Positions 8,923-17,268 of a stretch of DNA of 64,000 nt are shown here, piece by piece (position 1 is the first letter of the stretch; every line of letters starts with the position of its first letter). The notes under the pieces were generated by a model. The model saw only the letters and a list, made by a program, of their open reading frames with translations, searched no databases and had not been told where the DNA came from. Made by a program: the position numbers and the translations under genes. Source of the DNA: Ilyobacter_A sp963675185. Its GTDB lineage: Bacteria; Fusobacteriota; Fusobacteriia; Fusobacteriales; Fusobacteriaceae. The stretch covers positions 558,001-622,000 of the forward strand of contig CAXXOH010000003.1 in assembly GCA_963675185.2 (NCBI GenBank), in the 5' to 3' direction.

Positions 8923-10037
8923 TCAAAAATTGCGTTTATATATTCTTCTGCATTAAATTCTCTGAGATCTTCTATTCCTTCTCCAACCCCTATGAATTTA
9001 ATAGGTTTCTTTAGCTCTTCAGAAATGGAAAAAATTATCCCACCTTTTGCTGTCCCGTCGAGTTTTGTGACAACAAATCCTGTCAAGTCTGTGACCTCAT
9101 TAAAGACTTTAGCCTGTGTAAGCCCATTTTGACCAGTGGTTCCGTCTATTACTAGTAAACTTTCATAAGCTATTTCTCCAACATGGGATTTTATAATTTT
9201 ATTTATCTTTTCAAGTTCTTTCATAAGGTTGCCCTTGTTATGAAGTCTTCCGGCAGTATCTATTATTGCTACGTCGGCACCTCTTTTTTCTGCTGCTTTC
9301 AACGTGTCAAAGACAACAGCCCCGGGGTCACTCCCTTGAGAATGTTTTATTATGTCTGCCCCGCTTCTATTGGCCCATTCTTCAAGCTGTTCTATGGCTG
9401 CAGCCCTAAAAGTATCAGCTGCACCTATTACTACCTGTTTACCCTCTCTTATCAACTTAGCTGCAATTTTACCTATAGTGGTGGTTTTCCCTACTCCATT
9501 TACACCAACTATTAAAACTACGTTTAGCCCAGGTTTATTTATATCTAGCATATTCTCTTCTTTTACTAAGAAATTCTTCATCACATCTTTCAGAACTTCA
9601 TAGACTTCCTGCGGATCTTTTACTCCTCTTGCCCTTACCTCTTTTTCTAGGTTCTCTACTATTTTAAGGGTCATGTCCATTCCTATGTCAGACTGTATTA
9701 ACAAATCCTCCAAATCCTCGTACATCTCGTCATCTATAATTGTTCTTCCACTAAAAAAGTTTTTTATTTTTCCAAACAGTCCCTCTTTGGATACACTTTT
9801 AACCAATTTTTCTTTTAGGCTTGTGAAAAATCTTCTTTTTTCTTGAACAGTTACCTTTGAGGGTTCCTCTTCAGCTTCTATTTTTTCTTGCAAAATGCTG
9901 TCTTCTATCTCTTCTTTCAGTTCCTCTATCTCTTCCTTGAGCTCCTCTACTTCTTCTTTAAGTTCTTCTATTAATTCTTTTTCCCCTTTGGCTTCCTCTT
10001 TTTTAAATATATTTTTTATCTTTTTAAACACCGTCAT
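8919..10037 (-). CDS. ftsY: Signal recognition particle receptor FtsY
   Basis: Membrane-associated GTPase that docks the SRP-ribosome complex at the Sec translocon. Residues 1-65 form a highly charged acidic coiled coil with repeated EELKEE units, the usual variable A domain. The NG domain follows, with G1 GVNGVGKTTT, ADTFRAAA, DTAGR and TKLDGTAKGG. The total of 372 residues is normal. The ATG at 10037 sits directly against a GGGGGG run. GTG two codons later (10031) has better spacing and may be the real start. It lies alone between the IS3 element and a non-coding repeat. Confidence 0.96.
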   Translation of the reverse strand: MTVFKKIKNIFKKEEAKGEKELIEELKEEVEELKEEIEELKEEIEDSILQEKIEAEEEPSKVTVQEKRRFFTSLKEKLVKSVSKEGLFGKIKNFFSGRTIIDDEMYEDLEDLLIQSDIGMDMTLKIVENLEKEVRARGVKDPQEVYEVLKDVMKNFLVKEENMLDINKPGLNVVLIVGVNGVGKTTTIGKIAAKLIREGKQVVIGAADTFRAAAIEQLEEWANRSGADIIKHSQGSDPGAVVFDTLKAAEKRGADVAIIDTAGRLHNKGNLMKELEKINKIIKSHVGEIAYESLLVIDGTTGQNGLTQAKVFNEVTDLTGFVVTKLDGTAKGGIIFSISEELKKPIKFIGVGEGIEDLREFNAEEYINAIFE

Positions 10038-10141
10038 CCCCCCAAATATTCTATCTTAAAAATAATACCATATTTAGACCCTATTTTCAAGAACTTGAAT
10101 TCCATAAAGCATTTCATAGAAATCAAAGCGTTATATATTAT

Positions 10142-10454
10142 TTAAATTACTGAATTTATTTGAAAACCTTCTTTAGACACAGAGTTTCAAAGAGATTTAA
10201 AACATGAGGCGCACAGAGAAAACCTTTTAAAAATAATTTTTTGTCACGAATCTTCACAGATCACACGAATCGATTAAAATCTCTAGGCTATGCTTTACTT
10301 GCATATCTTTATTTATTTTTTCTCTGCGAAACTCTTTATTCTCCTCTGTGTCACTCTGTGACCTAAATATCTTTTATTAGTGTCCATTCGTGCGATTTGT
10401 GACTAAAATAGATATTTTTCATTTCTATGACTTTAGATAAATTCAATAATTTAA
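10142..10454. repeat. Non-coding repeat with terminal inverted repeats, long copy 1
   Basis: The 18-base ends TTAAATTACTGAATTTAT (10142-10159) and the reverse complement of 10437-10454 match at 17 of 18 positions. The interior is about 75-90% alike by eye to the copies at 28.6 and 40.8 kb. It contains interleaved inverted arms: A (about 10175-10223) pairs with A' (about 10318-10364), for example GACACAGAG with CTCTGTGTC; B (about 10238-10275) pairs with B' (about 10377-10409). No open reading frame of useful size exists. It fills the 448-base gap between ftsY and the surface-repeat gene. Confidence 0.85.
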
Positions 10455-10465
10455 TCCAAAATAAA

Positions 10466-10487
10466 AAATCCGCTGAAAAGCGGATTT
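10466..10487 (-). terminator. Terminator of the surface-repeat protein gene
   Basis: The stem AAATCCGC/GCGGATTT has a short TGAAAA loop and is followed on the minus strand by a T-rich run. It overlaps the stop codon of the upstream gene (10486-10488). Confidence 0.85.
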
Positions 10488-11115
10488 AAAAATTCAGGTT
10501 GAAGTTTATAAGTGGCAAAGCAGGGAAAAGTTCACTATTTTTAGCTATATTCAATATCCCAAGCTGTATTCCTTGAAGCTGTTCAGAATAGTTGAAAAGT
10601 CCAATTTGAACCCCTCTAGCTGTTTCGCTTATATTTACCCAAGCAAGCTCTCCTCCATAAAAATTCTTGGCATAGTTGACACCGCCAACTCTTACACCGG
10701 TAAAACTGTTGTCAAGGTTTACCAATCCAAGTTGAAACCCAAGCCCATTTCCATCTAATATATTAAGTCCACCGAATTGCGCCCCTAAAAATTCTCCTCC
10801 TACCGAGTTAAAAGAAAGTGGTATCGGTAAACTCCAAGGTAACCTTACCCCGGTGAAGTCCCCATCAGTTCTATCATAAAAAGACAAAAGAGACACACCT
10901 TTAAAATTTCCTTTTGTTCTTTCTGCTACTAGGTTTACATCTACCCCTGTCACATTCACGTTTTCAGTATAGATAAGCCCCAACCTTACCCCCTCGACGC
11001 TTGTTCCTGGACCATTGAGCTGAGTAGGCGAAAGCACCCCTATCTCAATAGGCTCTTGTGCGAAAATAAAGTTAAAAGAAAAAACCGCAAATACTAATAA
11101 AATAATCTTTTTCAT
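10486..11115 (-). CDS. Secreted surface-repeat protein (LA_2272-like)
   Basis: A 209-residue protein with a clear signal peptide (MKKIILLVFAVFSFNFIFA, cleavage probably after AQ). The mature part is made of irregular repeats of about 15-20 residues with pattern G-V/I/F-x-L/V-G-L/G-x-N, for example GVRLGLIY, GFQLGLVNL, GVQIGLFNY and GIQLGILNI, ending LPLINFNLNF. This resembles the LA_2272-type surface repeat family known from leptospires and fusobacteria; the assignment is from memory of the pattern. A beta-solenoid or outer-membrane location is inferred. Function is unknown. It lies 15 bases downstream of tsaB and may be the last gene of that run. Confidence 0.7.
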   Translation of the reverse strand: MKKIILLVFAVFSFNFIFAQEPIEIGVLSPTQLNGPGTSVEGVRLGLIYTENVNVTGVDVNLVAERTKGNFKGVSLLSFYDRTDGDFTGVRLPWSLPIPLSFNSVGGEFLGAQFGGLNILDGNGLGFQLGLVNLDNSFTGVRVGGVNYAKNFYGGELAWVNISETARGVQIGLFNYSEQLQGIQLGILNIAKNSELFPALPLINFNLNF

Positions 11116-11130
11116 AGCTTCCTCCGGTTC

Positions 11131-11817
11131 CTAAGATTTTTTAGCTGCCTTCATTCTTTCTGCCTGTGTCTTGCTGTGGTAAAATGGTTCTAGAATAAAA
11201 AGATTCTCAGGCTCCATTTCAAGTGACAGTTCCGCAAGAATGGAAGACTTTACGCAGCTAGAAGAAATTCTGTTAAAATAAGCCCGCTCCCCCATCTTTT
11301 CAATTATCTTATCCCTGTAGTTTATACTCCCGTCACCCGTGAAGATCACCTTTCCGCTGTAAGAATCCAAAAGTTCTTCAAGGTGGGCATCTCCATAATC
11401 ACGCTCCCTTTTAAGCTTTCCTTTGGCATCATATGTATATTCACAATAATACACCCTTTCCTTTCTTGCATCTATAAGGGGTATTATTTTCATATCAGTG
11501 TGCGTCACCATAGAAGCAAGGGCATCAAGCTCGTTTACGCCTACTATATCTGCACCTGTAGAGTAAGCAAGACCCTTTGCCGCACCTACTCCGACCCTTA
11601 TTCCGGTAAACGATCCAGGACCTGTCCCGACAGCTATCCTGTCTATTTCTCTAATATTTGTTTCAGAAAATTTAAAAACAGTATCCACAGCTTTCATCAG
11701 CGTGTCTGAATGGTTCAACTTTATATTCAAAGTAAGTTCTGCTAAAACACCTTTCTTCTCGTCAAACACACTTACAGAGCTGGATTTTGTGGAAGTATCA
11801 ATTGCTAAAATTAACAT
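11131..11817 (-). CDS. tsaB: tRNA threonylcarbamoyladenosine biosynthesis protein TsaB
   Basis: Partner of TsaD and TsaE in making the t6A37 modification of ANN-decoding tRNAs. The 228-residue protein begins MLILAIDTSTKSSSVSVFDE and carries GTGPGSFTGIRVGVGAAKGLAYS, the YeaZ/TsaB signature of the actin-like fold. The ATG overlaps the end of tsaE by 20 bases, implying translational coupling. TsaD, the catalytic subunit, is not in the window. Confidence 0.94.
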   Translation of the reverse strand: MLILAIDTSTKSSSVSVFDEKKGVLAELTLNIKLNHSDTLMKAVDTVFKFSETNIREIDRIAVGTGPGSFTGIRVGVGAAKGLAYSTGADIVGVNELDALASMVTHTDMKIIPLIDARKERVYYCEYTYDAKGKLKRERDYGDAHLEELLDSYSGKVIFTGDGSINYRDKIIEKMGERAYFNRISSSCVKSSILAELSLEMEPENLFILEPFYHSKTQAERMKAAKKS

Positions 11818-12262
11818 ATTCCAATAACTCCTCTTCGCGTTTTTTATTCCCTATAAAATCAAGCTTAATCCTTCTGCTGAACTCATCGTGATAGTCGAGC
11901 TCTAACCTTATGTACTCATCAGGGAGCTCCTCTTCTATGAGGTTTGCCCACTCTATTATGCAGATGCCGTCGTTATAAAGGTAGTCCTCATACCCCACCT
12001 CATATATCTCATCCGGTTCCCCTATCCTATATACGTCAAAGTGATACAGCGGATATTTTCCGTCTAAATACTCTATCACATAATTGAAAGTGGGGCTCTT
12101 TATATTCGAGCTTATCCCGAGTCTTTTTGCAAAAACCTTCACAAAGGTGGTCTTGCCTGTTCCAAGGTCCCCAACCAATGCTATTACATCATTTTTATCT
12201 ACAAAGTCAGCCAGTTTTTCGGCCAATACGTCTATCTCTTCAAATTTAAGTAAGCTCTCCAT
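11798..12262 (-). CDS. tsaE: tRNA threonylcarbamoyladenosine biosynthesis ATPase TsaE
   Basis: Small P-loop ATPase (154 residues) of the t6A pathway. The Walker A motif is GDLGTGKTTFVK, and SPTFNYVIEY, HFDVYRIG and CIIEWA follow in the usual order. It overlaps tsaB by 20 bases and follows the heptose adenylyltransferase gene by 17 bases, so it is probably transcribed as part of a run starting at the NUDIX gene near 14.2 kb. Confidence 0.94.
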   Translation of the reverse strand: MESLLKFEEIDVLAEKLADFVDKNDVIALVGDLGTGKTTFVKVFAKRLGISSNIKSPTFNYVIEYLDGKYPLYHFDVYRIGEPDEIYEVGYEDYLYNDGICIIEWANLIEEELPDEYIRLELDYHDEFSRRIKLDFIGNKKREEELLEYVNFSN

Positions 12263-12279
12263 ACCTTCCCCTCTAAAGT

Positions 12280-12753
12280 CTAATTGCTTTCAGATATCTT
12301 GTTTACAATATTTGTAGTAGACTTACCTTCTACAAGGCTCAGTATCCTTACTTCCCCGCCGTTTTTCTCCACTACCTCCGTCTCCGGGAGCTCTTCTTTC
12401 TTGTAGTCTCCACCTTTTACATGTATGCTAGGCTTAAGTTCTGAGATAAGTTCTACAGGAGTATCTTCGCTGAAGATAACAACATAGTCCACCGGCTTAA
12501 GTCCTGCAAGCATCTCCGCCCTATCATTCTCGTTGTTTATAGGCCTTGTCGGACCTTTAAGTCTTTTTACGGAATCGTCCGAGTTTACGCCAACAAATAG
12601 GATTTCTCCCTGCTCTTTGGCCTCCTCCAGATACCTTAAGTGCCCCACGTGGAGTATATCAAAACACCCGTTTGTGAATACCACTTTTCTTCCTTCTTTT
12701 CTAAGTTTTTCCACCAAATCAGCAGCTGCCTGCCTGCATAGTACTCTTTCCAT
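12280..12753 (-). CDS. rfaE2: D-glycero-beta-D-manno-heptose 1-phosphate adenylyltransferase (RfaE2)
   Basis: Activates heptose 1-phosphate to ADP-heptose for the LPS inner core. The 157-residue protein is a stand-alone nucleotidyltransferase domain with VFTNGCFDILHVGHLRYLEE (the HxGH-type motif), VGVNSDDSVKRLKG, RPINNENDRAEML and VKGGDYKKEELPE. It corresponds to the C-terminal half of E. coli HldE. The split form implies a separate kinase (rfaE1) elsewhere. An AAAGGAG site lies about 12 bases before the ATG. Its presence supports an outer membrane with heptose-containing LPS. Confidence 0.9.
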   Translation of the reverse strand: MERVLCRQAAADLVEKLRKEGRKVVFTNGCFDILHVGHLRYLEEAKEQGEILFVGVNSDDSVKRLKGPTRPINNENDRAEMLAGLKPVDYVVIFSEDTPVELISELKPSIHVKGGDYKKEELPETEVVEKNGGEVRILSLVEGKSTTNIVNKISESN

Positions 12754-12795
12754 AGTTTTGCAATAACTCCTTTACCATATATTATATATTATTTC

Positions 12796-13554
12796 TTACA
12801 TCATTAGCCTTATGGCACTTATAAATGTAACACCGATCATTACCATCCTGTAAGGTTTTTCAGGTATAAATTTTACCAGTCTGATGCCTACCATAGCCCC
12901 TAATACTATCATCGGGAAAAGCATAAGATTGAGGGAAAAGCTATCCCAAGTTATATTGTGCCAAACAAAGGCGTATAACGGTATTTTTATAAGGTTTACC
13001 ACAAAGAAGAACCAGGCTACTGTACCTATAAAACTGTTTTTGTTCAAATTCATAGATAGAAAATAAACTATCATAATAGGTCCGGCTGCATTTCCTATCA
13101 TACTGGAAAAACCGCCCAAAAGCCCCATTACAACAGAAAAATACCATTTTTTCCCTATATGCTCATCGTTTAAATCCTTTTTAACCAGTAGCATCACTGC
13201 GCAGATAAGCACTATTACAGCCATTATTTTTTTAAACTCGGCGTCTGAAACAGAGTTCCCGACAAAAAGTCCCACTAATATACCTACTATTGCCCAAGGC
13301 AAGAGTCTTAAAACAATTATTATTTGCGTATGACGTTTATAATATAACACTGCAAAAATATCCCCCATAACCAAAAGCGGCAACAAAAATCCTGCAGAAA
13401 CTTTCCCGCCAAGTATCTGTGCCATTATTGGTACCATAATTAGAAAATTAGGTATACCTACCTTCTCCAAACCTATAGATAATCCGGATAGAATCACAAC
13501 TAACCATTGCACTGCATCAAAGTTGTAATTTCCTAAAATTTCCAACACAATCAT
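12796..13554 (-). CDS. Sulfite exporter TauE/SafE-family membrane protein
   Basis: About 252 residues with seven or eight hydrophobic segments. The sequence shows family-like features, including VVMGLLGGFSSMIGNAAGPIMIVYFLSMNL in the second half (repeat motif G-G-x-S-x-x-x-G-N-A-A-G) and GLSIGLEKVG in the first. Members move small sulfonates or organic anions, and the substrate here cannot be told. Several starts are possible; ATG at 13554 is listed, but GTG at 13548 has better spacing from AGGAG. It sits 6-10 bases after the NUDIX gene. Confidence 0.82.
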   Translation of the reverse strand: MIVLEILGNYNFDAVQWLVVILSGLSIGLEKVGIPNFLIMVPIMAQILGGKVSAGFLLPLLVMGDIFAVLYYKRHTQIIIVLRLLPWAIVGILVGLFVGNSVSDAEFKKIMAVIVLICAVMLLVKKDLNDEHIGKKWYFSVVMGLLGGFSSMIGNAAGPIMIVYFLSMNLNKNSFIGTVAWFFFVVNLIKIPLYAFVWHNITWDSFSLNLMLFPMIVLGAMVGIRLVKFIPEKPYRMVMIGVTFISAIRLMM

Positions 13555-13563
13555 CACTCCTAA

Positions 13564-14208
13564 TTAATTTTTTAAAAGTTTCATCGTTTCAATTATAAGG
13601 TCAGCAGTTATCCCCCAAATAATCTCGCCATCGTAACTATAAAAATAAACTTTTCTATCCCTGCCCTTCCATATGCCGTGATACCTTGCAGGCAGCCCAA
13701 GCTCCTTTGCTGAGAAGAAAAGTTCTTCCCTGGTATCCTTGCAGTAAAAAGCCTTGTTCTCTATCTTTATATAATATGTTTTAGGTTCGTTCTCCATAAA
13801 AAATTTCACAGGGACACTTATCAACCTCTCAACCTCATTTTTATTCGGCTTCAGTTCATCTAGGCTGCTTATGTCAAGCTTCCCTATATAAGCTTCTACT
13901 ATGACCCCGTTTGGTATGACAAGGGTTCCCAACTTGCCTATGACGTCTATCTTCTCTTCCGATATACCGAGCTCCTCTTCAGTCTCCCTTATTGCAGTCC
14001 TCTCAAAATCTACATCTTCTAAGTCAAAAGCCCCTCCAGGAAAGCTTATCTCCCCTCCCTGTCTTATGTGCTTAGCCCTTTTTTGAAAAATAAAATGGTA
14101 GTCATCTTCAATTTTCATAAGAGTAACCAGTACCGCCGAGTTGAAGTATTTATCCCTCGAAATTAAGTCAGCTTGCAGGCTATTTTTCAATTTTTCCATT
14201 ACATCCAT
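13564..14208 (-). CDS. NUDIX hydrolase, CoA-pyrophosphatase type
   Basis: A 214-residue protein carrying the UPF0035-style lead-in FQKRAKHIRQGGEISFPGG directly followed by the Nudix box core AIRETEEELGI. This combination marks the NudL/YeaB group, which cleaves CoA and its derivatives to 3',5'-ADP and phosphopantetheine; that activity is inferred. The ATG at 14208 follows TAGGGTGG with a 5-base gap, so I prefer it to GTG at 14217. It is the first gene of the minus-strand run through TauE, rfaE2, tsaE and tsaB. Confidence 0.85.
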   Translation of the reverse strand: MDVMEKLKNSLQADLISRDKYFNSAVLVTLMKIEDDYHFIFQKRAKHIRQGGEISFPGGAFDLEDVDFERTAIRETEEELGISEEKIDVIGKLGTLVIPNGVIVEAYIGKLDISSLDELKPNKNEVERLISVPVKFFMENEPKTYYIKIENKAFYCKDTREELFFSAKELGLPARYHGIWKGRDRKVYFYSYDGEIIWGITADLIIETMKLLKN

Positions 14209-14439
14209 GATAACCACCCTAGCCTAAAATTTAGATAAAAAATTATATCACAATATATATGATACTTCAATTATATTATTTTTTCCTCTTAATTTACATT
14301 TTGATTTATTCTAAAACAACATATTAAAAAAATTACATTTTTTATCCACCCTATACCCTGTTGCTAAAAAATTCTATTATTTGACGTTAAAAAAACACTA
14401 TTAAACACATATAGCTCAAATTTTATATATTATTTATAT

Positions 14440-15509
14440 ATTTTTAATCCGTCCATTTAGAGAAGCAGTTTTTATCGAAAAATATTTTTTAGGATTTTTC
14501 CTGCAGCTATTTGGAAAATTATTTATAAGCTCTATTAAAATGCTTGTTGTCCCGCTTGTTTTTGTATCGCTTACTGCAAGAGCTATGTCCATAGAATACA
14601 TCAAAAAACTGGGTAGAGTAGGTACTAAAACCCAACCTGGTTCCGGATTGCAGAGTTGGACAGTGTAAATTATGCAGTAAAAGAGTCCCAATCAGTGGTG
14701 GACGTACTAGTAAACATGGTCCCAACAAACCCTTTTGAATCACTTTCCGGCGGGGTAATGCTTCAAATAATTGTGTTTGTACTATTTTTAGGAACTACTC
14801 TCACCATTCTCGGGGAAAGGACAAAACATAGTAAGAAAGCTCTTTGAAGAAGCAAATGTTCTCGTATTAAAAATGGTAGATATCGTTATGCAATTAGCTC
14901 CATTTAGTGTGTTCTGCCTTATCACAAAAACCATGGCTACACTTGGATACAGCGCAACGAAGCCTTTGACGCTCTACATGCTTACGGTTATCGGGGCACT
15001 TTTATTGCATGCATTTTTTACTTACCAGGGCATGCTCATAGCATTTACAAAAATAAACCCACTGGAATTTTTTAAGAGATTTTCACCTGCTCTTTCGGTT
15101 GCCTTTTCAACTGCAAGCAGCAACGCCACAATACCGGTAACAATGGAGACTGTCCAGGATGAATTTGGGGTTTCTAAACAGATAAGTTCATTTACTATCC
15201 CACTTTGGGCCACACGGTACAGCCATCATGCAGGGTGTTGCTACCGTTTTCATCTCACAGGTCTATGGCATACTGCTTGCAGTAACCGACTTCATTGCAA
15301 TGCTACACTTGCTTCTATCGGAACTGCTGGGGTTCCTGGAGTTGGGCTAATCACCCTTTTCATGATACTTACCCAGGTCGGGCTTCCAGTAGAGGGGATC
15401 GCTCTTATCATGGGTATTGATAGGATATTGGATTGTGATTCGGACAGCTGTAAACATCACAGGAGATGCTGTCTGCACCCTTATAGTGGCCAAATATACT
15501 GGAAACTAA
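14440..15509 (+). pseudogene. Sodium:dicarboxylate/glutamate symporter (DAACS family), ruined
   Basis: Translating successive frames gives ordered pieces of one DAACS transporter. About 14440-14640 reads FGKLFISSIKMLVVPLVFVSL and IKKLGRVGTKT. 14656-14847 reads MVPTNPFESLSGGVMLQIIVFVLFLG. About 14840-15210 reads MVDIVMQLAPFSVFCLITKT and FSTASSNATIPVTMETV. About 15214-15300 reads GTAIMQGVATVFISQVYG. About 15300-15430 reads SIGTAGVPGVGLITLFMIL and GIDRIL. About 15433-15509 reads TAVNITGDAVCTLIVAKYTGN then a stop. At least four frame changes are needed. About 50 residues are missing between the first two pieces, and the N-terminal helix is absent. It is clearly non-functional and is flanked by AT-rich spacers. 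Confidence 0.88.
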
Positions 15510-15555
15510 AAGTACAGTTGAACTGCAAGATACTAATGCATAGCTAAAAACCTAA

Positions 15556-15577
15556 GAGAGGATGCCCCTCTTTTTTT
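15556..15577 (+). terminator. Terminator after the symporter remnant
   Basis: The stem AGAGG/CCTCT with a 5-base loop is followed by a run of seven T. The old transcription end has been kept although the gene is dead. Confidence 0.65.
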
Positions 15578-15652
15578 ATTTGAAATATTCGCTAGATAAT
15601 TTAAAGGATTTTAAGAATAAATTAGAAATAAACTATATATTTAAATTTTTTG

Positions 15653-15681
15653 TTGCAAAATTTCATGATTTCTTTTATAAC
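15653..15681 (+). promoter_or_regulatory. Probable promoter of bcp
   Basis: TTGCAA (15653-15658) and TATAAC (15676-15681) are 17 bases apart, giving a leader of about 90 bases before the peroxiredoxin gene. Confidence 0.5.
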
Positions 15682-15779
15682 TTTTTTTTAATATTATAGA
15701 AAGATAATCTTTAACTAATACATATGATTTGTAAGCAAAATCTAAAAATTGATCTAATTTCTTAATGAGGGGGCAATTA

Positions 15780-16232
15780 ATGAAAGCAAAAAATTTTACT
15801 TTACCTGCCAGCAACGGTGAAAATATATCTTTAAGTGATTTTTCTGGGAAAAATGTTGTGCTTTACTTCTATCCTAAGGACAATACTCCAGGATGTTCAA
15901 AGGAGGCGTGCAGCTTCCGGGATTTCAACTCAGAATTCCAAGGCTCAGATACGGTTATACTAGGCGTGAGCAAGGACAGCTTGAAAAAACACAGTAATTT
16001 CATAGAAAAATTCAATCTGCCTTTTCTTTTGCTCAGCGATGAAAATGGGGAAGTCTGCGAGCTTTATGGAGTCTGGAAACTCAAAAAAAATTACGGGAAA
16101 GAATATATGGGAATAGAAAGGTCAACTTTTATAATAGATAAGAACGGGGAGTTAGTGCAAGAATGGAGGAAAGTAAAGGTAGCGGGTCATGTAGAAGAGG
16201 TCCTAGAGTACATAAAAGATAACTTGGATTAA
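15780..16232 (+). CDS. bcp: Thiol peroxidase, Bcp/PrxQ family
   Basis: Reduces hydrogen peroxide and organic hydroperoxides. The 150-residue protein shows the Bcp active site PKDNTPGCSKEACSFRD: the peroxidatic Cys and a resolving Cys five residues later, both present. GVSKDSLKKHSNFIEKFNLPF and RSTFIIDKNGEL are typical of the family. The ATG at 15780 follows GAGGGGG; an in-frame ATG at 15765 would precede that site. The following dehydrogenase begins 20 bases downstream, so the two are probably co-transcribed. Peroxide defence fits an anaerobe relying on an oxygen-sensitive pyruvate oxidoreductase. Confidence 0.94.
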   Translation: MKAKNFTLPASNGENISLSDFSGKNVVLYFYPKDNTPGCSKEACSFRDFNSEFQGSDTVILGVSKDSLKKHSNFIEKFNLPFLLLSDENGEVCELYGVWKLKKNYGKEYMGIERSTFIIDKNGELVQEWRKVKVAGHVEEVLEYIKDNLD

Positions 16233-16251
16233 TCAATTAGGGGGTAGAAAC

Positions 16252-17199
16252 ATGGAGAAAATACTCATCCACTGTCCAAAATTTTTTAACATTCCGGAGG
16301 GCTTAATAGAACAACTCAGCAAAAGATACAATGTAATATATACAAAAAATTCTGAAGAGGCAGCAGAAAATATAGTAGATGCCGATATATTGATGGCTAT
16401 TAAGGTGAAACCTGAAAATATAAAAAATGCTAAGAATTTAAAATGGATACAATCATTTAGTTCTGGGGTGGACAAATTCCCACTTGATTTAATCGGAGAA
16501 AAGGGGATAGTTTTAACCAACGCCAGGGGTATACACAGGATACAGATGTCTGAATATATTGTTTTTGCGATGATCTTCCTAGCTAGAAATTTTAAAAAGG
16601 TGATGCAAAACCAAAATAATCTGATATGGGATTCGTTAGTAGCTCAGGACGAAATCTACGGCAAAACTGTCGGGATACTAGGCATAGGGAGTATCGGAAA
16701 AGAGCTTGCAAAAAGAGCTAAGACTTTGGGTGTGAAAGTAGTTGGAATAAAAAAACATCCTGAAGAAATAGAAGCTGTTGACAAAGTTTACTCTCCGTTT
16801 AACATTGAAAAGGTTTTTGCCCAAAGTAACTTTGTGGTAAACCTGTTGCCCAGTACACCAGATACTCGAAATCTTATAGACAGAAATTTGTTTAGCAAGA
16901 TGAAAGAGGGATCGTATTTCATTAATATGGGTAGAGGTGACACCGTGGTGGAAGAAGATTTGATCTCTGCACTAAAAACCGGCCATATAAAAAGAGCATT
17001 TTTGGATGTGTTTGCAACTGAACCTCTTGGTTCTAACAGCCCTTTATGGTGCTTAGAAAACCTTACCATAAGTTCACACCTAGCCGGGTCTTCCCCGATG
17101 TATATAAGAAGGCTCTTTGAACTTTTTTCAGAAAATCTCATGAGGTATGAAACAGGGGATAAACTTATAAATATAATAGACAATGAAAAGACTTATTAA
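16252..17199 (+). CDS. D-2-hydroxyacid dehydrogenase family protein
   Basis: NAD(P)-dependent oxidoreductase of 315 residues. The dinucleotide-binding loop is TVGILGIGSIGKELAKRAKTLG. The catalytic Arg lies in FINMGRGDTVVEEDL, and Glu/His correspond to ATEPLGSNSPLW and ISSHLAG. The substrate cannot be read from sequence; relatives act on glyoxylate, hydroxypyruvate and phosphoglycerate. A GGGGG site precedes the ATG. The last four codons and the stop lie inside a 58-base perfect palindrome that serves as terminator. Confidence 0.9.
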   Translation: MEKILIHCPKFFNIPEGLIEQLSKRYNVIYTKNSEEAAENIVDADILMAIKVKPENIKNAKNLKWIQSFSSGVDKFPLDLIGEKGIVLTNARGIHRIQMSEYIVFAMIFLARNFKKVMQNQNNLIWDSLVAQDEIYGKTVGILGIGSIGKELAKRAKTLGVKVVGIKKHPEEIEAVDKVYSPFNIEKVFAQSNFVVNLLPSTPDTRNLIDRNLFSKMKEGSYFINMGRGDTVVEEDLISALKTGHIKRAFLDVFATEPLGSNSPLWCLENLTISSHLAGSSPMYIRRLFELFSENLMRYETGDKLINIIDNEKTY

Positions 17200-17244
17200 A
17201 AGTGGAGGCCGGTTATAACCGGCCTCCACTTTTAATAAGTCTTT
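17187..17244. terminator. 58-base perfect palindrome acting as bidirectional terminator
   Basis: Each arm is 29 bases with no loop bases and no mismatch; the centre lies between 17215 and 17216. The GC-rich core GTGGAGGCCGG and its complement is flanked by AAAA and TTTT, so each strand gives a strong stem followed by U residues. It lies between the convergent dehydrogenase (+) and upp (-) genes and includes the last codons and stop of the former. Confidence 0.92.
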
Positions 17245-17268
17245 GACATAATTCACTTAGTGTGAATT

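Noticed and set aside
10142..10454. The CACAGAG-rich repeat as a CRISPR-like array
   Set aside because: There is no regular direct repeat with unique spacers. The arms are inverted and the three copies are many kilobases apart.
14656..14847. Small intact membrane protein within the symporter remnant
   Set aside because: Its sequence is an internal piece of the DAACS transporter, continued in other frames on both sides.
17187..17244. The 58-base palindrome as an attachment site or replication origin
   Set aside because: It lies between convergent genes, has a GC core with flanking A and T runs, and no integrase, iteron or DnaA-box cluster is nearby. Termination explains it.
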